Assembly (NCBI GenBank): GCA_001910725.1
Contig: MJGA01000013.1
Location: 682,001-746,000, forward strand
Source of the DNA: Phanerodontia chrysosporium
Taxonomy: Eukaryota; Basidiomycota; Agaricomycetes; Polyporales; Phanerochaetaceae
Length of the DNA: 64,000 nt
Reading direction: 5' to 3'
Shown here: positions 1 through 12,564 of the stretch, piece by piece
Position numbering within the stretch: the stretch's first letter is position 1
How the letters are laid out: each line of letters opens with the position of its first letter
Position numbers and translations under genes: made by a program
Notes under the pieces: generated by a model
Told to the model about the DNA's origin: nothing
The model's input: only the letters and a program-made list of their open reading frames with translations
Database searches by the model: none

Positions 1-2073
1 GCCGCCCATGCTCGCGGGCGCGCTGAGCGGGACGCCGAGGTAGCCCGCGGCCGCGCCGCCCGCGCCGACGTGTGCGCTCGGGTGCAGCGCGCCGCCGCGC
101 CGTACGGGAGGCGCGTGTAGCTCGCGTCGAGCGCATACGGGTGCTGGTGGTGCTGGTGGTGGTGCGCTGCGGGCGCGTGGCTGCTGCTGATGCTGCGCGC
201 CATGCCGACCATGTGCCGGGTGCTGCTCGCGCCGCCGCCGCCGCCGCCGCCGGGGAGCGCGTACTCGGGCAGCGACTGCAGCGACATCGGGTGGTACAGC
301 GTGAGGCCGTCCGCGGGCATCGACGCGCGCCGCCCGCTGTCGAGCAGGCTCGGGCGCGGCTGCGCGGCGGCGTACGGCATGTTGGTCTGGGGGCCGGCAG
401 CGGCGCGGTGTGCGGGCGCGAGGATGCGGCGGCGGGCCTGCGATGGCGGTCAGCGTCCACAGCCAACACGAAAAAATCAAAGCGACGCACGTTGATCATC
501 CAGTTGGACACCTGGGACATGCTGAGGCCCGTGGCGTTGCAGAGCGCCTTCTTCTCCTCCTCGCTCGGGTACGGGTGGTCCGAGTGGCGGTGGAGCCAGT
601 CTTTGAGGTAGTCGGTGACGGGCTTGGGGAGCTTGCCGCGCTTGCGGGGCGGGCGGTCGACGAGGGACGGAGGCTGCTGGGCGGCCTGCTGCTGCTGCTG
701 CTGCTGCTGGGGCGAGCGGGTCGGGGACGCGGTGACGGCGATGGCGGGTGCGCCGGCGTTGTTCGCGGTGCTGGCGCCGACGAGGCCGCTGGCCGCAGAG
801 GACGGGGCGGACATGGACGGATAGTCGGGGGCGGCAAAGGAGGACGCCCAGTCGTGCTCGTTCTTGACCTGGGTGCGGGCGGGGCGGTCGTGGCCTGCGA
901 TGCGGGAGACGCCGGCGTAGAGGCCCGGCTGGCGGTCGTCGGCGTACTTGAGGCTCGGGGAGCCGGCGGCTGCGGGGGCGCGGCTCGGCGTCGAGGCGGG
1001 GCGGGCGATGCCGGACGCCCAGCTATCGTCGGAGACAGAGGTCGCGCCCGAGAGCGGTGAGTGGCCCGAGAAGGAAAGCGATGAGCTGCCGGAAAAGGCA
1101 CTGCCCGGCACGGAGGTGCTGTACTCGCCGCCCTGGTACGGCGGGATCTGCGTGAGCGCCGTGAGGCGCGGGCGGCGGCTGTCGTCGGCTCCGCCGCTGT
1201 GCTCGCCGTCGCCGCCGGCTGCGGCCGGGAACTGGTACGCGGACAGCGCGGCGTGCGGCTGCGGGCTGCGGTGGAGGGACGACGTCGGGGTCGGCAGTCG
1301 GAGGTGGTTCGGCGCCGACGTCGGGTCGTGCAGTGTCGAGGGCAGGGAAGCGCGGCGGAGCTCGTGGTGGCGGTCCTGGAAGGTCGACGCGATGCTGGGA
1401 AGCTGGACGCGGGGGCTGTGGTGGGAGCTGAGCTCGCTGCGGGCGTCGTCGTCGGGAGGGATGGCAGCAGGAGCGGGGTGGGGCGACCAGGACTGTTGCT
1501 GCTGCTGGGCGGGGTCGTCTGGACGCGTCTTCTTGGGGACGGGGGACGCAGAGGGGGAAAAGTCAAAGGGGCGTTTGGAGTGGAGACTGCTGTCCGACGC
1601 GGCGGAGCTGGACATGCGGCGGAGGTCTGCGTAGTCTGTCTCCGCGTCGGACGAGTGCGGGGTGTGCCTGTGCATGGACAGAGAGGGAAAGCGGGTCAGC
1701 AGGAGCGGCGAGGGACGAGGACGAGGAGGACGGACAAGAGGGCAGCTGGAGAGGGAGCCGCAGAGAGAGCCGGCACGTCGAACCTGAGCGGGTCGATCCC
1801 CGTCGACAGAGACTTGGTGTCCTGCGTGCTGCAGCCACAACTCGAGGTTAGAATATGTCCTTATTCAGGCGGCGCGCAACAGAAGGGCAGAATCGAAGGG
1901 ACGGCGCGAGCGTGCACGCCAGAACGGGGGTGACAGCTGACAGGGATGGTGGCGTGCCTAGCCAAATGCTGATGGGAGCGCGCGCGAGAGAGAGAGACTC
2001 ACAGGGCGTAGTGCAGCTGCGCGACGTTGTATCTGCTCAAGGGCTCGTCGTGCGTTGGGATGCTGTCGATCAT
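1..2073 (-). CDS. TALE/KN-type homeodomain transcription factor (partial, C-terminus off the left edge)
   Basis: A DNA-binding regulator, presumably nuclear. The KN homeodomain is read at about 640-410: helix 1-2 loop HPYPSEEEK, then VSNWMIN, a 53-bp intron (438-490, donor GTGCGT), and ARRRIL, together the WMINARRR recognition-helix signature of the TALE class. A poly-Gln run (about 680-710) and long Ser/Pro/Ala-rich stretches precede it. Exons 2003-2073, 1784-1828 and 491-1667 join with matching phases and put the start at 2073 (MIDSIPTHDEPLSRYNV). An in-frame ATG at 1675 is less likely, because it lies in the polypyrimidine tract and acceptor of a good intron. About 430 residues precede the homeodomain end. 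At about 88-102 the preferred-codon reading moves to another frame, so the last ~30 codons visible are uncertain. Family members have developmental roles in mushrooms; any such role here is inference. Confidence 0.85.
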
Positions 2074-2236
2074 GAAGGGGGGGAGGCGTGAAGGAGGGGG
2101 AGAAGAAGAAGAAGAAGAAGAACGGCGGCGGCGGCGGGAGCGGCGGCAAGGACAACGAGCAACGGGATACGCACAGCGGCGCAGATAAAGCTGACCTAGC
2201 AGGATGGCCCGGACAGCGTTCAATCTTGGGTATGCT

Positions 2237-2242
2237 CTTATA
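2237..2242 (-). promoter_or_regulatory. Candidate TATA box of the homeodomain gene
   Basis: TATAAG on the minus strand, about 165 bp upstream of the chosen ATG at 2073. Position and orientation fit a core promoter; no transcription data. Confidence 0.4.
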
Positions 2243-4014
2243 GGGTCCCGTTAAACTCCATCGCCCGAGGCGGGCGAGTGCGGTGGGAACGAATCAGCGA
2301 CGCCCATTCTCCGGCTGGCAATCAAGCCCAGGGGATCTCTCCGCGCAGGAGGGGAATCCCTGGCCCAAGATCACGCCCATCACACGTCCCTTGTTGTTGC
2401 CTCTCCAGTCCAGTCCAGACCGAGCCCTCCCGCCGCAAACCTTGCAATCCCAATCCGTGCCCCGCGCACCGCCCCCGCGTGCTGGCACGAGAGCCCACGA
2501 CGACGACGACCGCCGCCGCCGCCGCCGCCGCCGCGAGCTCGAGGGCTGTCCTGGTCGCGCTGCTCGCGGGTGCCAGCGCAGCCCACCAGCGCCTGCGACG
2601 CTCCCGCCGCCGCAATTAATCAACGCGATCCCCAGATCGCGATCCGTGTTCCCCGCACCCGTGGAGGCTGCGCGGGAACCACCCGTTTCGAGCTCCGTCT
2701 GAATGTGATGCGCACCTCCCGCATTCGGACGGAAAACAAAGTCCCCCCGTAACCCGCGTTCTTTGCACGCCGCGCCCGGGCCCGCGCGCCGCCCCCTTTT
2801 GCGCAGAAAAGCGCGAAAAATCACGCGCGCCCAAACACGCAAACACGCAAAGACGCAAAACACGACGGAGAGAGAAAACAAGTGCGGCCGACGGGCGCGC
2901 GCGTCTGTTTTCGGGAGCGCAGATCGTGGTGCTCGCCCAGGCACGCGAAGCACAAGCACAAACCGCCCCACGCGGACGCAAAAGAGCTCGAGCGCAAAGA
3001 GACGCACGCGGCCGCCGGGGACGATTCGAAATTCTGCTCCCGCGAACGCAGAGCGTGCAATACTTCCGCTCGCAGGGATCTCGCCGACGCGGGGCGGCGA
3101 CGGGACAACGCAGCGCACCCCTGGCGTCGAGTCCACTTCCCTGCAGCGTGTCCGTATCCAAGGCCCTGCGCGGACATTGTCGCGAGGCTGCTGCGCCAGC
3201 TCCGGTGCCTTGGCGAGGCGCGATCTCTTGTTCTGCGCGAACAACAACGCGATCCCAACACGCACGGGAAAATCTGTGCTCTCCTGTTTGTTCGTGGTCG
3301 TGCTCGCTCGCGGTCGCTGGTGCACGACGCTGTGTCGCCTCCCCCATCACACCATCGCGATGCCGCCCTTTCGAGCCCCGCGGCGAGAGAACACTCGCTC
3401 GTCCCGCCGGCAACGCATCCCACGCGCCCTGTGTGGCGGTGCGCACGCCAACGCGACCGAAAATACGTTGGCGAACTCTACAGTCCACCAGGAGGCGGTG
3501 CTGTGCCTCCCCTGCGCAGGGGCGCCGCAACGCGCCCTCCGCACCGGGATCTGCGCTCAGCCTGCGACACTGCGCTGCACTCGGAGCGCGCCCCACGTCG
3601 CGCCTCTCTGTGCTAGGCTCGAGGCGGCTAGCATCCGTCAAGCGCTCACACTCTCGCGAAGCCGCTCGGAGGCGGCGGTGTCTTTGCGCCCTTGCTCCGG
3701 CGGCGGCAATGAGGAGGGTGTCGCCGCGCACCGCCTTCCGGGGACGGTAGCTTGCGCGCGCTGCTGCAGGACGATCGCCCGCAGGCAGGTGTCGGACGCA
3801 GATCCTGGCTGTCTCTCCTTTCTGCAGTTTGTGTCCGACGAGGCACGGAGGCACGCCGCACCGCGAGGCCTGCAGCTTCGAAGCTTCACAGAGACACAGA
3901 GAGAGCGCCGCGTCGTGCCGGGCGCTCGACGACACAACAGATAAAAAAACATACGGCGAACGTGGGCACATACACAACAAGAATACACAACCAGCCCCCG
4001 GGCCCGGCGGGCGG
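2243..4014. other. GC-rich stretch with no recognised gene
   Basis: About 1.8 kb between the homeodomain gene's upstream side and the 3' end of the Cdc11-like gene. Long open frames exist on both strands, but their translations are Arg/Ala/Pro-rich and match no family I know, as expected from GC-rich DNA where stop codons are rare. Part of it may be promoter or 5' sequence of the homeodomain gene. I see no RNA gene or mobile element. Confidence 0.5.
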
Positions 4015-7000
4015 CTACCGCGCGCCCTCTGCGCCCCGCCGCGCATCGAGCACGCTGCGCAGGAGCCGCTCCGCCTTGTCGCGCTCCTTGTCGGTGACGT
4101 CGACGCCGTCGAGGACGCGCAGCGCGGGGCACGCGCGCATCACGAGCCCGCGGTACGCGAGCCGCGCCGCGTACGCCGCGTCGGGCAGGTCCCGCCGGAA
4201 CTTGGCGTCGAGCTCCTTCCAGCCCGTCCGGTCCCGCTCCTTTTCCCTCTCCCTCTCTCCCGCTCCCGCTCCCGCTCCCTCTCGCGCCTCGTGTCGGGCG
4301 GCGACGCGCTCCGCCGCCGCTTCCCCGGCGAGTACGGGAGCGCGTTCCCGAGGCTCGGCAGCGCGCCTGCGCTCGTCGCGAGCGTCGTGTCCGCCGTGGC
4401 GCGCGTGCGGCGGGGCGCGCCGGGGACGTCGCGGACGAGGAGCGGGAGGTAGTAGCCGAGCGTGCAGGGGTTCATGCTGGCGACGCACACAGTCAGCGGG
4501 GGGACGGAAGCGAGCAGGGGGCGCGCACGGGACAACCGCCGGCGGCACACACGCACCGGAAGTCGAGCATCTCGAGGTCGAGCATGCCGCGGACGGCGCG
4601 GACGAGCTCGCGGGTGTGCGCGACGCGGGAGCCGATGAGCGTGAGCCGGCGGAGGCGGACGAGGCCCTCGAGCGGCCGCACGTCCTCGACAAAGTTGTAG
4701 TTCAGGTTCAGGTTCCGCAGGTTCGGCGCCAGCCGCGCCAGCTCCGCGGGCAGCCGTGTCAGCCGGCACGCCGCCAGCTCCAGGTACACCAGGTTGTAGC
4801 ACGGCTCGGTCATCCAGCCCGCCGGCAGTGCGTTTCCTCGGGGCGACTCAGCGACGCACGAGAGGCAGCGGAGGGAGGGCAACACGCACCAGAGAGATAC
4901 AGACGCTTCACGTCGCGCACGTCGCGCAGCGACAGGTCCCTGTGCGGTCGCCGACGTCAGCACATCCAGCCAGGCACGCAGGTACTAGGCAGGCACAGCA
5001 GCGCATCCCGGCCGCACCGCGGGCCAGGCACGCGCACGTCGGAAGAAACGGGCAACTCACAGTCCGTCGCGGCCGCCCTGGTTCCGCACGCTCAGGTTCT
5101 CGAGCCGCGTGAGCCGCTGCGCCCCCCGGATGCGCCCCAGCGCGTTCCCGTCCGCGTACAGCGTCCGCAGGCCCGCGAACGGCGCCGCGTCCAGCTCCTG
5201 CAGCCGGTTCCCGCTCACCCGCAGGATGCGCAGCCGCGGCACCGCGCCCTCCACGACGAGCTCCGTGAGCGCGTTGTTATCTGCACGGACAGACGCGCGA
5301 TCAGCTTGTGGCCTTGTGACCAGGTCACACACACACACACGCACCGAGGTTGAGTGCAATCAGCGATGGCAGCGACGCGAGCCCCACGAGCCCGCCTAGC
5401 CTATTTTGGCTCAGGTTCAGCATCTCCAGCCGCGACCTGTGCTCACCAGTCAGTGGCCGTTGGGAACAACGTATGAATAGTGACGCACCAGCGAAACTGC
5501 GACACGTCCAGCGTGCCCTCGAGCGCGTTCCCCTGCACACTCAGCTTCACGAGCCCGTCGAGCTTCTGCAGGCCATCCAGGCTGCGCACCGCGTTCCCGT
5601 CCGCGCGCAGCTCGCGCAGGTGCCGGAGGCACTCCAGCTCTGCCAAGAAGCCCATCAGCAGCCTCATCCTGCACGCGCCAGAAGGACACCTGAACCTACG
5701 GCGGAGCGAGTCCACATTGTTGCGGCTGATGTCAAGGCTCTCGAGGTTGCGCAGATGCCCGAATGCCGTGTCCGCGGTCAGGCTGCAACCCACACGCACG
5801 CATGGCGCACACAACTCGTCAACACCCCGCCTGACCTCGCGCGCATCACGCGCACACACACACACAGGAAAAAAAGCCAGCAGCGAGGCACACGCACCAG
5901 TTTGCCACGATCGATAGCGTCCGCACCGTCCCCGGGACCCCGCTCAGCCACGCAATCCGGTTGTGGTTCCTGCACAAGAAGACCCCTCGTCAGCACGTGC
6001 GCGGCGATTGCCCGGGCCAGGGGCGGGAGAAACAAGGGCGCGGGCGACCCTACACGCGGGAGAGAAAGGCCCCACAGCGGGAGAAGGCACACAAAAGGAC
6101 AAGGTCACTCACAGCGAAAGCGAGTCGAGCTGCGGGAGGAACTCCTTCAGGCGCGCGACGCTCTCGAGCGCGCGCCCGCTCAGGTCGATGCTCGCGAGCT
6201 GCTCCCAGAACGGCTCGAACGGCTGCACGTCCGTGATCACGCCCACGAGCCGGTCGTGCGCGACGCCGAACGAGCACTCCGTCAGGAACGTCGCGTCGCC
6301 GCCAGGTGCGCCGCCCGAGACGCTGCGCCGCGCCGCAGAGCCCGGGCCCGACCCCCACCCCGCGCTCGCGCGCCGCGCCCCGAGCGGCTGCAGCTCGTCG
6401 CCCGTGCTGCGCGCCGTGCTCGCCTTGCTCGGGCTCTCGTCCTCGTACGCTGCCCGAGACCAGGATCAGCACCGCCGTCCGCAAGGCCTCGCACAGCCAG
6501 GGCTACTCACACGTCTCTTCGAGCCCCTCGAGCATCTCCGCGATGCGGCGCGAGCGCGCCGACGGCACGAGCGCCGTGCCCGTGCCCCGCGTCGCGTCTT
6601 CGTCCTCCCCGTCCTCCTCATCCTCGCTCTCAAGCGCGCTCCCGTCCTCCCCGCGCCCCAGCCCCGCGATCGGGCCGTCCCGCCGCCCGTCGCTGAAGCT
6701 CACCGAGCGGCGGTGCCCCAGGACGTGCGCAGGCGTCGCGACGCGCGTGCGCAGCGCCGACACGGGCGTCGCGCTCGTGCTCTTCAGCGCGGACCGCAGC
6801 GGCGTCGGCGCCGCGCCCGCATGTGGCCGCGCCGCCGCGGCGTGTGGCGGCGTGGCTGCGCGCGGGGGCTCCCGCGCAAGCGGCCGCTCGGCGGTGTGCG
6901 GCGCGTCGAACGTGTCGGGCGAGGCCGAGCGTGCGGTCGAGGCGTCGCTTGCGCTTGCGGCTCCGGCTCGTCGTCGTGGTCCTCGCCGCGGCGGGGTGCG

Positions 7001-9242
7001 TCGAACGAGAAGGACGTGAGCGCGGCTTCCTCTGCGTCCTCGGGCCCCGAGTCGGGTGCACGCTCTGCGCGGCTCGCGTCGAGCGACATGTCGACCTCCT
7101 GCGCGTCGGGCCCCCCTGCGCCGTCGCCATCGTCCTCGTCGCCGTTGTCGTCATCCGCGAGGCTCTCGATGTCGCGGAACGGGTCCTCGCTCTCGCTCGC
7201 ATCCGTGCGCGGCGCGGACGCATTGGCGCTGCCCGCGGTCGCGCGCACCCACTTCATGATCTGGCGGTCGAAGACCATGCGCCCGACGCGGTCCGGCAGC
7301 GGCGGCAGGTCCTGCGGCGAGATGTGCGTCATGTGCCGCGGGCCCTGGTGCTTCACGAACGACGCCGCGCTGCCCGCCGCGCTCGTGAGCGTCCCGCCCG
7401 ACGCCGTGCTCGACGATACGAACCGCGTGAGGTCCTCCTTCCGCGCGTGCAGCGAGCCCGTCGGGTAGTTCGGCGTCAGGAACGTCGGGCGTGTGGGGGC
7501 CTCGGACCCTACGGCGGGTGGAGGCTGCGCTGCGCTGGCAGGCTCCTCGGGTCTTGCGGGCGCTCTATCTCCGAGCGACACCTGCGCGAGGCTTTCAGCC
7601 AGCTGACCCTCGCTCTCGTCCTGTGGTGCCGTCGACTGGCTCGACGCCATCGTCCAGAGCAGCGACGGCAGCCGTCGGCCAGTGGCTTCGGGCTCATTTC
7701 CGACGTGGGCAATTATCTCGGTATCACCCTCGGTGATGCCCTCTTCTGGCCTCTGGCACCGCGCCGCCTGCGCAGACGTGTCGTTTCTGATCATGGATCC
7801 ATCCGAGTCGACAGAAAACATCCGTTTGTGACTCTTTACGTCGTTCCGGATCTGGCTCATAAGGTTGGCGGCCTGCTCCCGGATGGCGAGGGACGAGTAC
7901 CCGCCGCGCTGGCTCGACGACGGTGTCCATTCCGCAGAACCCTCGTTTGGAACGTGGTTGCTGTCCACAGCGCAAGGTTGCGCGTCATCTGCGCAGGAAG
8001 CATGAGTGTAAACAGTATAACAGAGTTGGACTCCCACGCACGATCTGCGCTGTGCAGGGCCGCCGCAGGGCTCTTCTGCCCACTGGGCGTCGCGGTGATA
8101 CCCTGGGTCGAGATCGTCGAAAAGTCGCGCGCCTGCCTGATCTTCTCCATGAGGTTGTTGCTCTCTGCGACATAGTCCCGCCGGTCCTGCGGACGGATGA
8201 TGTGCGCCGCGCCGTCGCCCGCAGGCGGCGAAAAGTCGCTTGCAGGGCTTAGCTTGAGCCGCTTTGCACTGCGCAGGCGAGACAAACTGCGCTCGTCCTG
8301 CGCGGAGCCCGCAGGGGTGCTATCTTTCGATGCCGAATTTCCGCTCCCTGCAGACGGGGTGTTCACGGCGATAGAGTCCACCATCGCAGAGAGATGCTCG
8401 CGCGTGAACGTGTCATATTGGAACTGGAAGAGGCGCAGACGGGGGTCGGTGAGCGGAGCTCGGAGCAGGCCACCGCCCCCGTTTGGCATAGGTGTCTGTG
8501 GATATAGAGGCGTACTCTGTGTATGGGGTAGTAGACTCGGTGTAAGGGACGCGCCTGGTCTTGGCGCAGCAAACGTGAACTGGTATTTTCGCTCTTCATC
8601 CGGGTTGCTCCCCTCCGTCACCTCCTGCACATCTGTATACTCCCGCATCGAGCTACGGCTTTCGTCAAAGTCCGCGCTAGAGTCTGTTTCTCCCGGGATA
8701 TACATCTGCGAGAGCCGCGAAGGCACGGCAGGTGCGGAAGTGCGTGGCGGAGGTAGCGGTGTCGGCGGAGCAGCAGAGGGCGGCGAAGGGGGCTCAAACA
8801 TCTTTTCCAGTGCCAGAGGGCTGAAGAGATCGTTGGACATGAGCTTGGGAGCGCGTCCCGGCGTCTTGGGCAGAATGGGGATCTGTTCCTCGTCGGAATG
8901 CACCACCACGGTGCCAGCACTGGACGAGGAGCGTGACAAGCGGGACTGGTTGTTCTCGTCGCTCACAATCGCGGATTTGAGGGGCTCTGTGAAGGAAATG
9001 TCGGAAATAGTGTGCACCTCGCGCGACGTGGATGCTGGAGGCTGCTCGTCGGCCTGTTCGTCGTCTTCATCGATCCATTCTTCGTCAAGTTCGTCGGTCT
9101 GCCAGGAGGGTTTTGACATAACGGCAGCGCTGCTCTGGGGTATCTCGTCGTCGCGGGGGGTGGAGATCGCGAGGGTGAGCACGCCGCGGTGGCCGGTCGA
9201 AAAGGCCACACTCGCCGGCGCGTTGTTGGACATGTGCTGCAC
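4015..9242 (-). CDS. Cdc11/Nud1-like septation initiation network scaffold with leucine-rich repeats
   Basis: Scaffold expected at the spindle pole body, anchoring the septation/mitotic-exit kinase cascade (known of the family). The N-terminal half (about 9242-6530) is disordered and Ser-rich, opens with a Trp/acidic box (SWQTDELDEEWIDEDDE) and carries family-like blocks MVFDRQIMKWVRA and EDPFRDIESL (about 7300-7160), then HRRSVSFSDGR. The C-terminal half is a chain of LRRs (for example LEMLNLSQNRLGGL, LRNLNLNYNF) over about ten exons from 6490 to 4015, ending in the family tail WKELDAKFRRDL...RVLDGVDVTDKER. The introns I traced have matching phases, for example 7989-8041 (donor GTGCGT). The start at 9242 is the first ATG; 9233 and 9118 are in-frame alternatives. 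Two one-base frame breaks lie in low-complexity tracts at about 6950-6970 and 4240-4262; the conserved sequence resumes after both. Confidence 0.88.
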
Positions 9243-12200
9243 GTGACCGCCTCCATCGGGGCTGTGTTTACCTCGTGTGGGTCCCTGTTTGGCGCCTTCT
9301 CGATTAGGGTGATGCCATCAGAGCTGTGTTTGCTTTGCTCGCATTATTATTTTCGTTGTCTCAGAAAAACGATTTTGTCTCGTCGCCGCTGAGTTTTCGT
9401 CGGAGGAGACCGAGGCTGTATGGCGACAGCTTGCGAAAGTCGGAAGATCCATGCAGAAGGTGATACCGTCTTTCATTATGCAAATTCGCAGGGTATCAGT
9501 GACAGGCACGCATCCTGATGGAAGAGCCCGCGGGGGAGAGCTTGCGTGCGTACGCCGGCTCATCGTCTTTGCACTCTTCTCGCGACGATCCTTCGTGGGT
9601 ATGTCGCTTGCCTCAGGCACACTCCTCTCCCTCTCCAAGCCCAGACTCTCGTAAGCGGCTCGGAGACTTTCCACTTTATCCATACAGTTCTCGGGACCTT
9701 ACGTCCTCTTTCCACGAAATCTCCCCGCGCTATCGACCCATCGCGGTGGCCACGTCGTCGAGGCACCCTCTCTTTCAGTGCATACCATTCTTCAACGGGC
9801 CGACCACACGCACAATCTCTATGCACCACGCAGGATCAAGGCACGCGCGCGACGAGCACTATCGCCAGCATAACCACCCGTCCGCCACTGCACAAGAACC
9901 GAATGATATATTGTGATGGTAGTACCTCCGCCGTGCTTCGCCGACGACGGGCGAGAGTCTGTGCGCCCAACTGAGACAGCCCTGCAGATCCCTCGCGCGC
10001 GCGCGTTGGTCCTTTGCTGCAGGATCTGTGATGATGCTGTCTGCCTGTCACGCGCACGCCCTCCCCGGACTGTGCGCAGCGATCCCAGTGCAGACGACGT
10101 AAGGGCTTGTCATGCCCATCTCCGTCGACGCTGTCAGCAGGTCCCCCGCGGCGCGCGCGTGATCCGCCGGCATGTCTCCAGCGCACGCGGCGATACGGCG
10201 CACCGTCGTGCGCGGTTGTGCCTGAGCACTGCTCGCGCGTGCCTGGATGCGCCGCATGTCGCTCGAAGGGGACGACGCTTCCCAATCCAGCGGCCTCTGC
10301 GCGTGCACGCCCGAGCACCAACCGAGCTCCCAATCGCCCCGTGCCAGGCCCAACACTCTCGCGGATCACCCCCGGGCCAAGGCGATACCACCGTGCGGAG
10401 GTAATTCGCACGACGTCCCGTTTTGGGGACAACAGGCCTTTGTATTTCGTCCGCTGTAGGGTCTCCATGCAGAACTGATCATGCACGGTCCGCAGCAGGA
10501 CCCCTGCGTCGAATAGTCGGGCCTTGATTACAAGTGGTGAGCCGCGTCATGATTGCAACCATCCGCACAACTAACCCCAGTGGAAATCCTATTGCACATT
10601 GTTCGCGTCCCGCCTCGAGGCAGCCGCACCCTGATTTCGGGGCGCAGATTGAGTTCAGCAGGAGTTCCGCGGGTCTCATGGCGAGCGACCGTCACACGGC
10701 TCGCGTGCACGTTTTTCCGTGCAGTCGTCTGACGGAGGGCGAACCGTGAGCCCTGCGGAGCGCGGTGCAGGTGACGGCGGACACGCTACGCAGGTCCAAC
10801 CCCATTGTCCGCTGACGCCCCTTTTTGCGTTTGCAGGGTGGCGCGGGTGCGTCCGACCGACGCCAGCATTGCGGAAGATTTTTTGGTTGGCCCTGGCAGA
10901 CCTCAGTTGCGGACAGGGGGCACGCCGGCCCAGCGGTGGCGTCTGTGGCGCAAGATGGCATGTTCAGCACGGGATGGGCAAAGGTCCAGGCTCTGGCACG
11001 CTCGTGCGTGGTGGGGCCTGCAGCTCAGAGTATCCCCCAACGACCACCGAAATACAGGAGAGGTGCCAGCCCTGATACCCTCCGTTGATGATTACTCGTT
11101 TTTTCCCTGCATCCATGATGTCCACTCGCAAAAACGACGCAGGATGGTGGCCTCACCAGACGCCCGCGAAACTTCAAGCTCCACTCGAGGCATACACCTG
11201 TCTACACCGCACGACAGCCATGGCGTTCAGGAAGCGTCCCGGCTCGAGGCTAGTCGACGCTAATTACGGTTTCGGCGTCATCTATCTCGGCGTCCCTGCC
11301 AGCCAGGCAGCTGCGTCGCTCGGACGATTCGACTCGGCGCACAGCGACCGACACCAAGCGAGGACTAGGGCACGCTTCAAGTCTCCTGGGGGGCCTCGAG
11401 GACTCATGGCGCTCGTACTCCACCAACATGCAGCCTCCCCCGCGATCTATTTCACGACCTCGAGGCCGTCCTCGGGTAGCCCAACTTTAACCCAACTGTC
11501 ACGGTCCCTCTGATGCCGCCGTCCAGGACTTTGCTGGGGGGTCTGCTGCGCAATGCCGACAGCAACGCAACAATCGCCGAGAGGGCTGACAGCAGCAGCA
11601 GGCCGGCGACAGGCTGGTGACAAGTGCTGGCTGCTGCCCAAGTGCGAGGCGCGCGCCACGCGAAGGAGCGCCATGATGGGCCGTTGATCATCTTGCTGCT
11701 GCAAGGTCTCGCACCGGCTGTGCGGCCTGCGTGCCCTTGCAGCAGTGCTGTGCTCTTGGTGACCTGGCTTCATTGGCAGATGAGATGACCGCGGGCGTGC
11801 AGCGAGCTCACCACGAACAATCCATCACACTATCGTCCCGATGTCCACTCGGCGACGGACAATCACACTCGACCTTGGCGATGATGACGGCTGAAGGCAT
11901 GCAATGTATTTTATTCCTATACGATAGATACTAGTGTGATGGTAACGTATGTCCGATGGGTGTTTGTGTGGCGTTGACCGGGAGGTGAAACGAATGACTG
12001 CAAGTATGGTCACAATGTGCGACAGCGCACGAAAGAGACAAGCGTGGGGCGAACGCCTTACGGAAGAAAGGGAGCGAAGCCTGGGGCGATGATGAGACAA
12101 AGAAGGTTCCAAGTATCGGGGGTAACGACTGAAAGTGACAAAAGATTGCGACAGGTATCTGGGACCATGCTTTTGAAGGGAGAACGAATGCGACAGCGAA

Positions 12201-12564
12201 GACGTGGATGGAGCCCAAATGGTATGGAGGCATGCAAAGAGAAAAATGCGACGAGCGAGACGAGATGCGATGGGTGAGAATAGCTACAGGCAACGATGGA
12301 GACGTCTACAGATGGGCGACGAATGTATGGGTGCGGCGAGGTATTCGTCCAGCAGGGGGTCCAGGAACGAGACGAAGACGAGGCTGCATGCCATGCGATG
12401 TGGAGATGATGAGAGACAAGTCCGTGGGCGTGAACAATGAGAAGAGATGCGTGAAAGGATGCCTATATTTCTGGAACGTAGAGTCAGCATGGACACCGGG
12501 GTAAAGGACGATAGACGCACTCTATATGTCATAAATATTCGTCACGGCAGGAAAGAAAGTGCGA
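9243..12564. other. 3.3-kb stretch without a recognised gene
   Basis: Upstream of the Cdc11-like gene and downstream of the unknown gene ending at 12565. Short open frames on both strands lack domains, codon bias or plausible exon chains. About 12000-12560 is A-rich on the plus strand and probably holds the 3' UTR of the minus-strand gene. I see no tRNA, LTR or repeat. Confidence 0.5.

Noticed and set aside
496..1566. Long minus-strand frame of Pro/Ser/Arg/Thr-rich sequence
   Set aside because: It is an out-of-frame shadow of the homeodomain protein exon; the true frame contains the homeodomain and poly-Gln.
2616..4046. 476-codon minus-strand open frame between genes
   Set aside because: Arg/Ala-rich, no domain; the plus strand is also open here, as expected at high GC.
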